DNA from: Gaeumannomyces sp. JS-464
Taxonomy: Eukaryota > Ascomycota > Sordariomycetes > Magnaporthales > Magnaporthaceae
Assembly: GCA_002197995.1 (NCBI GenBank)
Contig: NGZR01000001.1
Location: 15,023,501 to 15,087,500, forward strand
Direction of reading: 5' to 3'
DNA length: 64,000 nucleotides
Shown here: one piece after another, positions 24,361 to 34,778 of the stretch
Numbering within the stretch: the stretch's first letter is position 1
Layout of the letters: the number at the start of each line of letters is the position of its first letter
Translations under genes and position numbers: made by a program
Notes under the pieces: model-generated
Databases searched by the model: none
Told to the model about the DNA's origin: nothing
What the model saw: only the letters and a program-made list of their open reading frames with translations

Positions 24361-24470
24361 CAGCCATCCACCCCGATAACAACCACGCTACTTCAACCGC
24401 ACAATTTACATACGAAAAATAGTCAGATTTGCATCTAAATACATTCATTGGAATGCTGAACTTCCAAAGT

Positions 24471-25614
24471 TCAATATTTGGTATACCAGCCCCGTGCAGC
24501 CCGCAACGCGGCCACCTTCCGTGGCATTCCGTCGAAAAGGCTATCAATAAACCCTTGTGGGATTGCCTCCCACGCCGCGACGATTGCAGTATGAAATTTG
24601 GCCCGATCCGCGTCGTTATCCTTGAGTAAATGCAATTCGGGGTTATCCCTACGCAGGATTTGCTTGACAAGCTTCCAAACGTGCTCAATAGGGTTCATAT
24701 CCGGGCTGTGAGACGGCCATTTGATCGGATCTATCCCGTAGAGCCTAAACCACTTTTTAGCCGCTGCAAACGTATGAATACGTGCATTATCCTGCTGGAA
24801 AAAACGCGGGTTGCGCTCTCCTAAACCCGAAGCCTTTACGGCACGTGTATACGACCACGTTATATAGCCGTTTTCTTGGAAGTAGGGTCCCTTGTCATAG
24901 GTACCAAAAGAGACCTTCCACCCTTCCAAATAAAGCCGTAGTACATCTGGGAAAGCGTAGATTTAACGTGCGATTTCGGTTCGACAAAACGGCGTTCGTA
25001 CTTTTGCCCAAGGAATCGAAAAAACCATTCATCTGCACCTTTGTTAGGGTTGTTCTCAAAGGTAACCTCGTTAGAAAATTCCCCCTATTTTCGTTAATTG
25101 AGGGCTCTATAAATACACCAACTTTAAAGCCACGTACCTCACTTAATTCGTGCTCTTTTCCCTGCCAAGTAGATGCAAAAGTACGGCGGTGAGCTGTATC
25201 AACTGGGTTTAAGATAATCCGCTTAACAGGGCGCCATTTGCGCGAGTACTCGCGGGGCAAACTTGACCGAAGGGTGTTGCGGCACACCGGAGTAGGGCAC
25301 AGCCTTATAAGCTCGTAATACCGCATTCCGGGTTGGCGCTTGACCGTTGTTAGGATATATCGCTTTTGGGAGGGCGTAAGCTTTTTAAAGGTGCCAAAAC
25401 GAGGTAAAGAATACAAGGTTCCGTAGGTCTCGAAGCGATCAATCGTATCGCGAATGGTGGCGCGTCGACAGCCAAACAGGCGGGCCAACTCGGACTTGGA
25501 AACGCCGATCGCAGCCCAACCATAAATGGTCGCACGAGTTTCCGGAGTTAATTTTTGGCCTTTCTGACGGCCTGCCGTCAGATTAAGCCCAAAAGCACGC
25601 ACAGCGGCCGCCAT
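24471..25614 (-). pseudogene. Broken Tc1/mariner transposase (DD34E)
   Basis: The frame from 25614 starts with a helix-turn-helix DNA-binding region (LTPETRATIYGWAAIGVSKS, LARLFGCRRATIRDTIDRF). It then loses sense: the first catalytic block reads VGVFIEPSINEN, where a TDE-type motif with the first Asp is expected. The middle part (ADEWFFRFLGQKYERRF, SQMYYGFIWKGG) lies in a second frame around 25050-24920. The C-terminal part is in a third frame (24929-24471), with FFQQDNARIH (second Asp) and SPDMNPIEHVW (Glu), 34 residues apart. At least two frameshifts and the absent first Asp make it non-functional as written. Confidence 0.88.
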
Positions 25615-25680
25615 TTGGCGAAGTTGTGGAAGAAAAAAGAAAGGGGAGGGTTTGGATACGTGACGCGACGCGTTTTTATT

Positions 25681-25716
25681 AAGGTGGGGTGGACGGAGAC
25701 TTTTTGACATTAGCTG
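25681..25716 (-). repeat. Right terminal inverted repeat
   Basis: 36 bp, exact reverse complement of 24325-24360, followed by the TA target site at 25717-25718. Confidence 0.93.
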
Positions 25717-25868
25717 TACGCATTTTGCCGGCCATTCAAAGGTCGCGTACCGGGTTCCCTGGAATGTACACGTCGGGCAGATAACTAAAGAAAAGGTGAC
25801 CGGCGAGAAGCAGACGTGCAAGCTTGGGCGAGATCTGGCAAACAAAAATGTCTTGCTAGCTATATCCT

Positions 25869-25912
25869 CTACCACCTACCACCTGCCACCTACCACCTAC
25901 CCACGTGGCCCC
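25869..25912. repeat. CCACCTA short tandem repeat
   Basis: Imperfect tandem copies of ACCACCT/ACCACCTG in the 230 bp spacer between the dead transposon and the decayed repeat array. No gene is recognised in this spacer. Confidence 0.7.
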
Positions 25913-25947
25913 GCCTGGACTCCTGGATAGCAGCCTATTCCATTGAA

Positions 25948-28900
25948 CTATACCCAGTGCGGCACTCCCAACCAAGTTGCCACCCTCTTCCAAAATCCTG
26001 GTCCGCAATCGATCAGGCCCTGTCCAGACGGGGCAGGGCGATGCTCGATGTCTGCCTCTAGCGACTCAATGCCTGCCGTATTTTCATCGTTGTGTGCTTG
26101 CATCTTCTTAGCAACCAGGTCGGTGTGGTGAATTTCTGGTGATATTCTTGAAGAAGCAGCGCCGTCACCGTCGCCCCCATCCTCTTGAATACCGATTCCA
26201 GCGCCCGGCCGCGACTTTATAGCTTGCACAGCCTTCTGCCGGTAGCCCTCCGATGACGTATCTGATGAGGCTGCTTCGTGTCCGCTGTCATGTCCACCGA
26301 TGCCGAAGTATTGAGACCCCTTGGCCGGCCAAGCGGTGCCGTGGCCACGGCCCTGCGCGCCGATGTCGGGGCCGCAAACTTCCCTCTGGCTTTCTGGCGA
26401 AGGGGCCGGGGATGCGGTAATGTGATCGCCGCCTAGTTCTTCGGCGCAGGCGCCGGCAGCACGGCCCGCATCCAGTCGCGGTTGCACAACCTTGCGGTGG
26501 CTCCCTGACTGAGAAGCTGAATAGCCGTCGCCGTGACCATCACCTTGTTCGTCGAGGTCGACGCCGGCGCCTCGTCTGACGTCCGGTCGCGATTGCGCAG
26601 CCTCTCGCTTGCTTCCCGACCAAAGACCTGAAGCGGGGGCGGCCTCGCCGTTCACATCGACAGCCCCATCAGGTCGCCATTGCCCGGATTCCCAGCGGCT
26701 CGTCAACCAAGGAGTCGAAGATAAGGTGCCGGCGCCCGCAGATTCACCTGATTGCGATTGTGCAACTTCTCGGCGGCCCCCAGCCAGGAAGCTGGAGACT
26801 TGGCTTCGTGACTGGCGGCGCCTGGCTGAGACTTTGCGGCCTCTTGACGCCTATCCGACGGGAAGGTCAAAGGAATCGCGTGGCCGTACCTGCATTCACT
26901 GGCGCCGACGCCTGCATCCGCATCCACGCCTCGCTGAGACTGTGAGACTTCTCCATTGTTCCCTTGCAAAGGATCCCAAAAGGCGTCACCGCACTTGTTG
27001 GTATAAGGCCGTGATCGCCCGGCAACTTGTTGGCCCCTTAACCGAGAAGCCGGAAAGCTGCTGTCATTGTTGCCAGCACCTTTCCGCAATCTTGTAGCTT
27101 CCTGATAGCTTTCCGAGGAAGGAGTTAAGCCAACTTCGAAAGCTCTGACCTCTGGCCGTGATCTTGCGTCCGCGACCGAGCCTTGCGATACAGGGGTTGT
27201 AGAAGTGATGTCGTGAATGCCGGCGCCCAGCTGTAATCGTTTGACCTCCTGGGTGCTCTCCAAGTCGCAAGCTTCGGCGTTCAACCGAGACCCTACATCC
27301 TCCTGGTGGCTTCGCGATGAAGGGGCTGAATAGGTTATTTCCTGAGTGTCGGCGCCAGGTTGTGATCGTACAGCCACCTGAGGGCGTTTCGATGGAGGGG
27401 TTGAAGGACCGGTACCTTGAACGCTGGCGCTCGACCATGATCTTGGGGCCTTGTGCGGGTCCTGCGACGGAGCAGCCGAAAAACCACTGTCGTCAAGGCC
27501 GACGCTTGGTCTTTCCTCTGCAACCCCATGAGAACATTCTGGCAAAGCGGTAGAACGAGCGATTTCGCCAGCATCGGTATTCGGTCGTGGTCGTGCAGCA
27601 CCCTGGTAGCTTTCCGTCCAAGGACTCGAGGCCCCATGGTCGACGCCGGTATTCGATGGTGAGCACGTAGCCCCATGATTGCTGCCCATCCGAGAATTGA
27701 AGCCGTATCGGAAGCGCTGGCAGCTGGTTGTGATCGTGCAAGCTTGTGGCTCTGAGACGAATCCGAGCTAGCGGCACTGTAGCCACTGCACCGTTTGCCG
27801 ATACCCGCGTCGTTGTCCGGCCGCAGCTGTCCAGTTCCCTTGTGGTTTTGTAACGAAGGCGGAAGAGCGGCGCGGTAGCCCTTCTGCATGCCCAGGCCCA
27901 TATCGGCGCCCCCGTCGGAAATTGACCCAGAGGAAGCTGAATATGGCGCGGTGCCGTCATCAATACCATTCGGGCTTTGGGCCTCATCTCTTGACCTAGA
28001 TGACCAAAGGGTCGAGGATGTGGTCCTGTTACCGCCAGCACCATTCAGAATAGGGCTCGGCGACGAAAGACCCGAAGAAGCGGTGCCTTTACAGCTTTTT
28101 TGCGCATCGACAGAAGCTTGGGGACCAAGGGGCAAATGTGTGAAAACGGCGGTATTGTCGTCGATTTTCCCCGCGCATCGGCGTCGGCCTCAAAGGTCTG
28201 TGGCACGGAGTTTGAAGTCGCGATGGCCATGACCCCAAGCCCTGGCGGCGAGGAGGTTGAAGGGAAGGGGCCACCAGTTTCAGAATGCGTGAGCGACAAG
28301 GAAGCTGGACTCGCTGCAAGGGCTGCAGACATAGCGGCGTCGTCTCTGGGGGTCGGCGGCAAAGAAGTCGAAAATGCGAGAACGTTGACCCCAGACGCTG
28401 GTGGCGAGTAGGCCGAGGCCGGTGAGCTTGAGGTCCATGTGTTGCCCGCTTCGAAGGGTTTGAATGGAGACGTGATCGAAGACAAGGAAGGGGAAGACCA
28501 TGGGGTGTCAGATCCAGCAGCTGTGAGAGGCGACCATGTCGAAGACGAGGCGGTTTCAGACGAGAGGGCGTCGGCTGGCGAGGCTGTAAGCGGCGAGGGT
28601 ATTGAAGACGAAGAGGGTGAAGCGCATGTGGCCGAAGATGAAGAGGCGCCAGATCCGGGGGTTGCAATAGGTGAAGGGGTCGTGAACAGCGAGAGGGTTG
28701 ACGGGGCGGTGGCGTCAGTTCCAGAGGGGGGAGGCGAGGAGCTCGAAGCCGAGGAACCTTTAGACGGCGAAATCCCAGCTCCCGAGCCTGTTGGCGTTGA
28801 GTGAATTAAGGATGCCATGCCGTCCATGTTCTTGCCGTCGCCTTGTGTGTGGGAGCGAGTTCTCACGTTCGACCGCCGCCTGGCAACACTTTCCTTGCTT

Positions 28901-31450
28901 CCCTCCAATATATCTGAAATGCCGGTGCCGCTGTCGCTACTATTTCGGCCCCTCCAAAGTTGGGCGACGATTGCATTGGAGTCGCCGTGACGCTCTGGAT
29001 GTCGCCAACAGTGCCTCGCGCGCTAGTGACAGTCGCCACGTTCAGTGCCCGTCGCGGGGCCTTGTTGTCAACTCGAGCTCCTCGGGAGTCCGCACGCGTC
29101 ACAGCGCAGGGTACTTCTGACCCATCGCGGAGAGCTTCGGCAGATTCATGACGTCCCGGTCCAGAGTTGTTCCTTGCGACCTGTGCACCGTCGGCGACCA
29201 CGCCACCATCGGATCTGCTTGCGATAGGAGGATCACCTGCCTTTTGTGTCGTTGAGGAACTGACGGGACGGTTGACGTGGCCATCGAGCCTGGGCGCATC
29301 GTCTCCTCCCAGCCCTGCAGGACTGCCGTCTCGCGCACTGAGACCATCTCCGAAGCTCAGCGGCGTGCGCCCAGCATCATATATGCCCTTTGTGATTCGC
29401 GCGCTATCAGCGCCCAACCCGCTACTAGCGGAATCCGCACGCAAGATAGGATCACATCCAGCTCCCTCCGATCTTAGCGAAGAATCGGTGCCGCTGTTGT
29501 TACCGTTTCGAGCGCCGGCGTGCTTGGCCTTGGCATCTAGCGGCAGCCGAACTTGTTTCCGCTCCCCTTCAGCTTCTTCTGGGAAGATCTTGACGCGGCC
29601 ACCTCCAGGGCAGGCATCGCCTCCGGAACCAGCTGGCCGTTGCACTTGTGGTGACATGACTTTACTTGATAGTGCATTCGAAGAAGCAACCTCTTTGCCG
29701 CTGCCAGTTCGTGCGCCGTGGTGGTCGGATTCGACGTCGAGCGGCAGCCGAACAACCTCGTGCTTTTTGCAACCTCGCTCCGACGCTGCCGGGGAAGCGT
29801 TGTCGCTACAATCTCGCGAGTCGGCGCTTGCGTCTGGGTCTACCGGCTGCTGCGAAGCCCCTTTGTATTTACTCCCTGGCGCGGTTGAAATGTCGTTGCC
29901 ATTGCCGTCGCCGCTGCAACTCCGTTCATTGGGATTACTGCTTCGCACCTCGGAGTAGGCTCCAGAGTGTCCAAACATCTGAGGAGTAGCTCTTTCGCGG
30001 ACCTCCCTTATTGCAGCCGAAGGCAGGCTGCCGCCATCTTGCTGCCAGGAGTCAACCCCTGAACCCACTTGGCGTCGCACGATGTTTTTCTGATCCCCCT
30101 TGGGTGTGGCTAACAAAAGGGTGTCGTTACCGCTGCCGCTTCGCACGCCGTGGCTGGCTGCAGACTCGGATAGTAGGCAACGAGTAGTATCTCCGAGACT
30201 CCCTTCTGATGCAGTCAAAGGAGCTTTGCTGCCGCCAACTTGCGAGGAGGCCTGGCCCTCAGAGCCCACGGGCCTCCTCGCAGTTTTGTTGGAGCCCTTC
30301 TCTGCTGCAGTCGAAAATTCAGGGCCGCGATCGCCGCTGCTTTGCACGTTGGAGTTGGTTCCAGATTCCAGCGGCAGTCGAGAATCATCCTCTTTGCGGC
30401 TTCCATCCGACCTGGTCCCCAAAGCATTCTCCTGGTCGGCGCTGCCTGACACATTGACAGTTGATGCGCCGACATCCAGTGGCAGATTGGCTGCGAGGTC
30501 TTCGCCCTTTATCGCTGATACAATCTTTCGAAGGCTCCCATGCTCACCACCACCTGGAGCAGTCGGGCCTAAGGTCCTCGCACCGAGTGGTGATAGAGGG
30601 CTTGCTTCCTGAGCGACCCCACGCGCACCGCTGTCCGGCCCGCTGACGCGCGACAACCCGGCATCCAAAGACAGCCCGAGGGATGTCATGGCGCGCGGCC
30701 CCACGTGCGCCACCGCCCGATGCCTCAAGGTCCGATGTTCCAGCGTCTAGAGGCGATCGAGGGGTGCATTCTCTAGGGCCTCCCGCGGGCCTTCCAGTGT
30801 TTAGTTGTGATGAAGAGGCCAGCTCCACGTGGCTTCTCTCGGACTTGCTAGCGTCTGCTGGTGATCCAGATGTGGCTCCATTGTGGTCTTCCCTGGATGC
30901 GACTAAAAGGGCGGTGCCGTTGCTACCATCCAGCATAGTAGTGCCGGCTCCGGGGGGAAGTGACGAGACAGTGGGAGGGTCAACGCTGTTGCTGCCGCGC
31001 TGCACGCTGGCACCAGCTCCCGGTTCGAGCAGCGGACGGGTTGGAGACGTGAAGCTGTTGGTATCGTCCTGCACGCTGGCGCCGACCCCGGGGTGAAGCG
31101 GGGTCGAAGGCAAAGGAGCAGTGCTTTCAATGCCGTCCCGCGAGCTGGCACCCGCTTTGGCGCCGAGCGGCGGACGAGGAGACGAGGAGGCGTCGTCGCT
31201 GCCGTTCCGTGCGTGGGCACCAGCTCCAGCGTGAAGCAGCAAGCTAGTTGGCCCGACGGCGTCATTGCCGCCGCCGGTTTCCGCCCAATGATCTCGCTGT
31301 GATTGTGTCGCCTTTTCGCTGCCTTCTTCTGACACAACAGCTGGCGCGGCTCCAGATCCGATACCGCCTGAGGCGTTCACGTTCGGCGCTCTGGCGCCAC
31401 ACTCGGGGTAGAGCGGCAGAGGGGTCAAAGATCCGGCGCCGCTCCTGTCG
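25948..31450 (-). repeat. Decayed ankyrin-like repeat array, 3' extension of the PNP-NACHT-ANK gene
   Basis: About 5.5 kb in which successive overlapping minus-strand frames (31620-30544, 30728-28863, 28908-28045, 28135-27335, 27689-26703, 26706-25948) carry a unit of about 25-36 residues that still follows ankyrin layout. Examples: VVRLPLDVESD..GARTGSG and, 67 residues on, VRLPLDAKAKHAGARNGNN; also PLLEPGAGASVQRGSN, SPLDAGTSD, VVQPRLDAGRAAGA, RSQPGADTQEITYSA. These track the canonical VVRLLLDAGADVNAR..TAL pattern, but core leucines are replaced by Pro, Arg, Gln or Ser, so a folded ankyrin solenoid is unlikely. The register moves between frames about six times. It is either the coding tail of the receptor upstream (as a disordered Ser/Gly/Pro-rich region) or a pseudogenised array. 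Confidence 0.62.
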
Positions 31451-34400
31451 CCACCGCGCCCCGGTGTTGACTCCAGAAGCCGGTGACAGCCGAGGAAACC
31501 CTTCGCTGCATTCCCCCGACGCAGCCTCTGGAGGGTTTCCATGTCCCATGCCGCCCGACGCGTGAACCGGCACAGCTCGTGGGGTGGTTCCAGACCTGAC
31601 ACCACCAGACCCTCCGACACCGACCCTGGCTCCGGCCTCCGCCTTGGCTTTGGCCTCCAACAGCAGCCCTGCTATATCCCGGTGACCATTGGCAGACGCC
31701 ACGCCAAGCGCTTCCGAAATCACCTGAGGATCAAGCTTCTTTTCTAGCAGGAGCTGTGTGATTCCCCGGTGGCCTTCGGCTGACGCCATGCGAAGACACT
31801 CCGAGACTGCGCCAGGCTCGAGCTCCTTTTCCACCAGCAGCCGCGCGGTCCCCTCTTGGCCTCGGATTGTCGCGATCAGCAGAGCTTCCTCAAGCGAGCC
31901 AGGCTCAAGCGTCTGCTCCAGCAGCAGCTGCGCGACTCCCTCGTGGTCCTTGCCACACGCGATACGGAGGGCTTCCGAGAGCGACCCAGGGCTAAGCCTC
32001 TTCTCGCCCAGCAGCAGCCGCACGATTCCCTCGTGGCCTTTTTCTGTCGCGATATGGAGAGCTTCCGAAAGCAAGGCCGGCTCAAGTTCCTCCTCCTCCA
32101 TCAGACGCTTCGCGGTCTGTGTAAACCCGCTGGCGCAGGCCGCGGTGAATGGCGACAGAGTGAAGTGCTTGGCAAGATGGATGACCTGCTGAATTACAGG
32201 TGCGGTAGCCCTCGTCCGGAGCACCCTGGCCGATTCCTCAACAATCTCGTCCGAGACCTCTGCAGCAGCACCGTGTTGCTTCCAGAAGCTCCAAGCGAGG
32301 GATCTCAGCGGGAACTTGGCATCGATGCCTTGCGCTTCGTATCCGATGGCATCGAGGTATGTCAAGCAAGTCCATGTGATGGATTTGCTGGCATCCGGGT
32401 CCTTGAACCCGGGTCGGTCGATAAGATAATCCTTCATCGAGACGTGTCCAAGTTGCAGGATCCTACCCAGGAGCTCATCGTGGCCTAGTGCGACTAGGCT
32501 CGGACAGTACCTCAGGGTATTGACATGCCCCTGAAACGGTCTGCGCTGGTCGTCGAAAACTCGAGGCTGTGTTTCGGAGTGTGTAGCTATCACATCCCTG
32601 GCCTCGTCCAGCCTGAGAGGCCTCCCAGAGTAGACGAGGAAAAGGAGAAGACGCATAGCATCCTGTTTGAGAGCTGGCGGGATGCTTTCCATTATACGGT
32701 CGTAGGTTCTCGCGAGATCATGCGGCAGTGTGTCGAGGGAGACCTTGATAGCATGAGGACTGGGGCATTTGGAGAGTGCTTCCATCTGGTAGTATGCCCA
32801 TAGGAACCTGGTATAGATGTTAGATCTTGATTGCGATGCTTGCCGGGTATGGAATCGGTTGGTTATGTGTGAGGGGGGCTTACATAGGACCTGCCTTAAC
32901 CCCAACCTTGTCGTAAATTTGCCGCGCCAGAATCCCATCCTTAGGCAGCCTGCTCCTCAACGAGCTGTCTCGATTGATCCTCCCGTTGACGTAGGATCTT
33001 ATGTCGCCGTTAATGGCAATCTCGTCGAGTGGCAGGCAGTTGGCATGGCCAATTATCGCAGGGATGTGTTCTTCAAACTCGGGTTCTGGCCGACTGGTGA
33101 AGATCAGGCGGACGTGCTTCCAGTTCCGGCCTGCCGACCAGAACCAGATCCTTGATCCATTCAAAAAGTGACCCCCGGGTTGTTGACTCATCCAAAGCGT
33201 CAAGAAGGATGACCACATCCTTCATATGGACGAGCATTTGCCGCAAGAGCCTTTGAAGGACCGCATCGGATGGTCGGGATTCGGAAACTCCTAGGACATT
33301 CCGGAAATCTTTCCTCCGCTGGAGGTGACAGTGATAGGCTTGGAAGACCAGTGCCCGTAGCATGCTATTAGTTGTTTGCTTTTCCGAATCCCTAAAGTCG
33401 AAGAAGAAACGAAGGACAATGCGATCCGCAAGGTGGTCGAGGAGGTGGTCGAGGATTCTGGTGCTAAGGACTGTCTTGCCGCATCCAACCAGGCCGTGCA
33501 GCCACAGATGTTGAGGACGTGGCCCAGTAGACCACTGCTGAAACTTGTGGCTTTTCACAAGCCAGTCACCAGTCCCGGGGTGGCGGAGCTCGCTCGCAGT
33601 GTGGATGTTCGTAGACGGATCCGCGGGAGCCAGCCATTCTTTCACTCTGGCGATGTTGGCCTTGGATTCCAGAGAATTGACCTTTTGCTTTATTGCCGCA
33701 ACTGTGTCGCCGCCATAAGCAGGTAAATATCTTTCCAACACAAGCCAAAGTTTCGACTAAAATTACATACCCGCACCAAGAACCTCATTTGCCGTCCTTT
33801 CCCCCTGAACCTGGCCGGGCACAATCTGGTTGAGCAGATCTTTGGCGTAGGCTGCCGCCATCATTGCAGCGAATCCCTGCCAGTCCTTGTTCTTGTGAGT
33901 GTCCGAGTAATCGCAGATGCCCGGATGACGAGGCAAGGGAAGTTGTTCATCAGCCCGGCTGCTTCCATCTCGAAGCAAAGGACACCTTTCTCCCCCACCA
34001 GCCAGTCGCGAATTATAGCGTCTTTCATCAGCTGGTTGGCGCTGGCGATTAATCCGTAGTGGACGACGGCGAAATCGTCCCCATCCTCCGGGTCCTCCCG
34101 TTTCGGCCGGGGGACCAGGTATTTCGGGTTGTCGCCGCACTTATCCTCGCAACTCATGTCGTCCCTTGCATGCACGAATCCGGGCCGATACAGCCTATCG
34201 CTCGTGGCAGATGGACGAGAGAGCTTCGCGCGCGCGGCTTTCTTCAAGCGGCTCTCCTCTAGCAGCTGGGCGATTTGGGCTTCGTACCGGTGGCCGTACG
34301 CCTCGTGTTGGGTCTGCAACTCGCTCATGGCCGTCCGCAGGACCGTTGGCGGCTGGTCCATGATCTTCGTTTCGGTAAAGTGCCGGTTTTGGATTGTTTT

Positions 34401-34778
34401 TCCAAAGTCGTACTGGAACACGCCGCCGTGGCCATTGCTGGGACTGCTGATGACAATGTCGCCGAGATGCATGTTGTTGTTCTTGCTTGGTGCGCCGCCA
34501 CCGATGCCAACCATCAAGCCGAAGCGGATGTTGGGGAAGCTGCGCAGCATGTTTGTGGCCACGACGGTGGCTGCCGTGGTTCCGTAGTCTCCTTTGGGCA
34601 AGCAGGCCATAACCACGTTGTGAGGGCCAATCTTGCCCAAGCTGTAGGTGTTGTTATCGTGCTTGTCTTGCGTCTCAGGGCGGCAGGGGACCGTGTCGAA
34701 AAAAAGTTTGGCAGCAAGGAGCTCGGTGGGAATAGCCGAGATCCAGCCGATGGTGTAGATGTTGTTGGAGCCCGACAT
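31440..34778 (-). CDS. Nucleoside phosphorylase-NACHT-ankyrin NLR receptor
   Basis: Fungal NLR with an enzymatic N-domain. The start at 34778 opens a PNP/UDP-phosphorylase-like domain: [59 protein letters not shown] and [19 protein letters not shown]. After an intron near 33770-33731 comes the [18 protein letters not shown] (P-loop), [10 protein letters not shown] (Walker B), [11 protein letters not shown] (sensor). A second intron lies near 32880-32810, then the STAND helical part ([27 protein letters not shown]) and about six ankyrin repeats ([19 protein letters not shown] and kin, 32130-31640). The frame breaks at CCC 33920-33922; one more base gives VIRGICDYSD. The protein probably runs on into the decayed repeat array. 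Such receptors are thought to bind a ligand by the repeats and signal through the N-domain. Confidence 0.85.

Larger units (their letters stand above)
24325..25716 (-). mobile_element. Tc1/mariner DNA transposon, inactive
   Basis: A 1392 bp element with perfect 36 bp terminal inverted repeats and the TA target duplication (24323-24324 and 25717-25718) that defines Tc1/mariner insertion. It holds one transposase gene on the minus strand, broken by frameshifts. Termini begin CAGCTAATGTC. Intact TIRs mean it could in principle still be moved by a transposase supplied elsewhere; that is inference. Confidence 0.93.

Noticed and set aside
28439..28804. Acidic plus-strand frame within the decayed repeats
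   Set aside because: Antisense to the ankyrin-like register; composition mirrors the Ser/Pro-rich strand.
25948..31640. RIP as the sole cause of the decayed repeats
   Set aside because: RIP gives C-to-T changes and AT enrichment; this region stays GC-rich and many changes run toward C or G.
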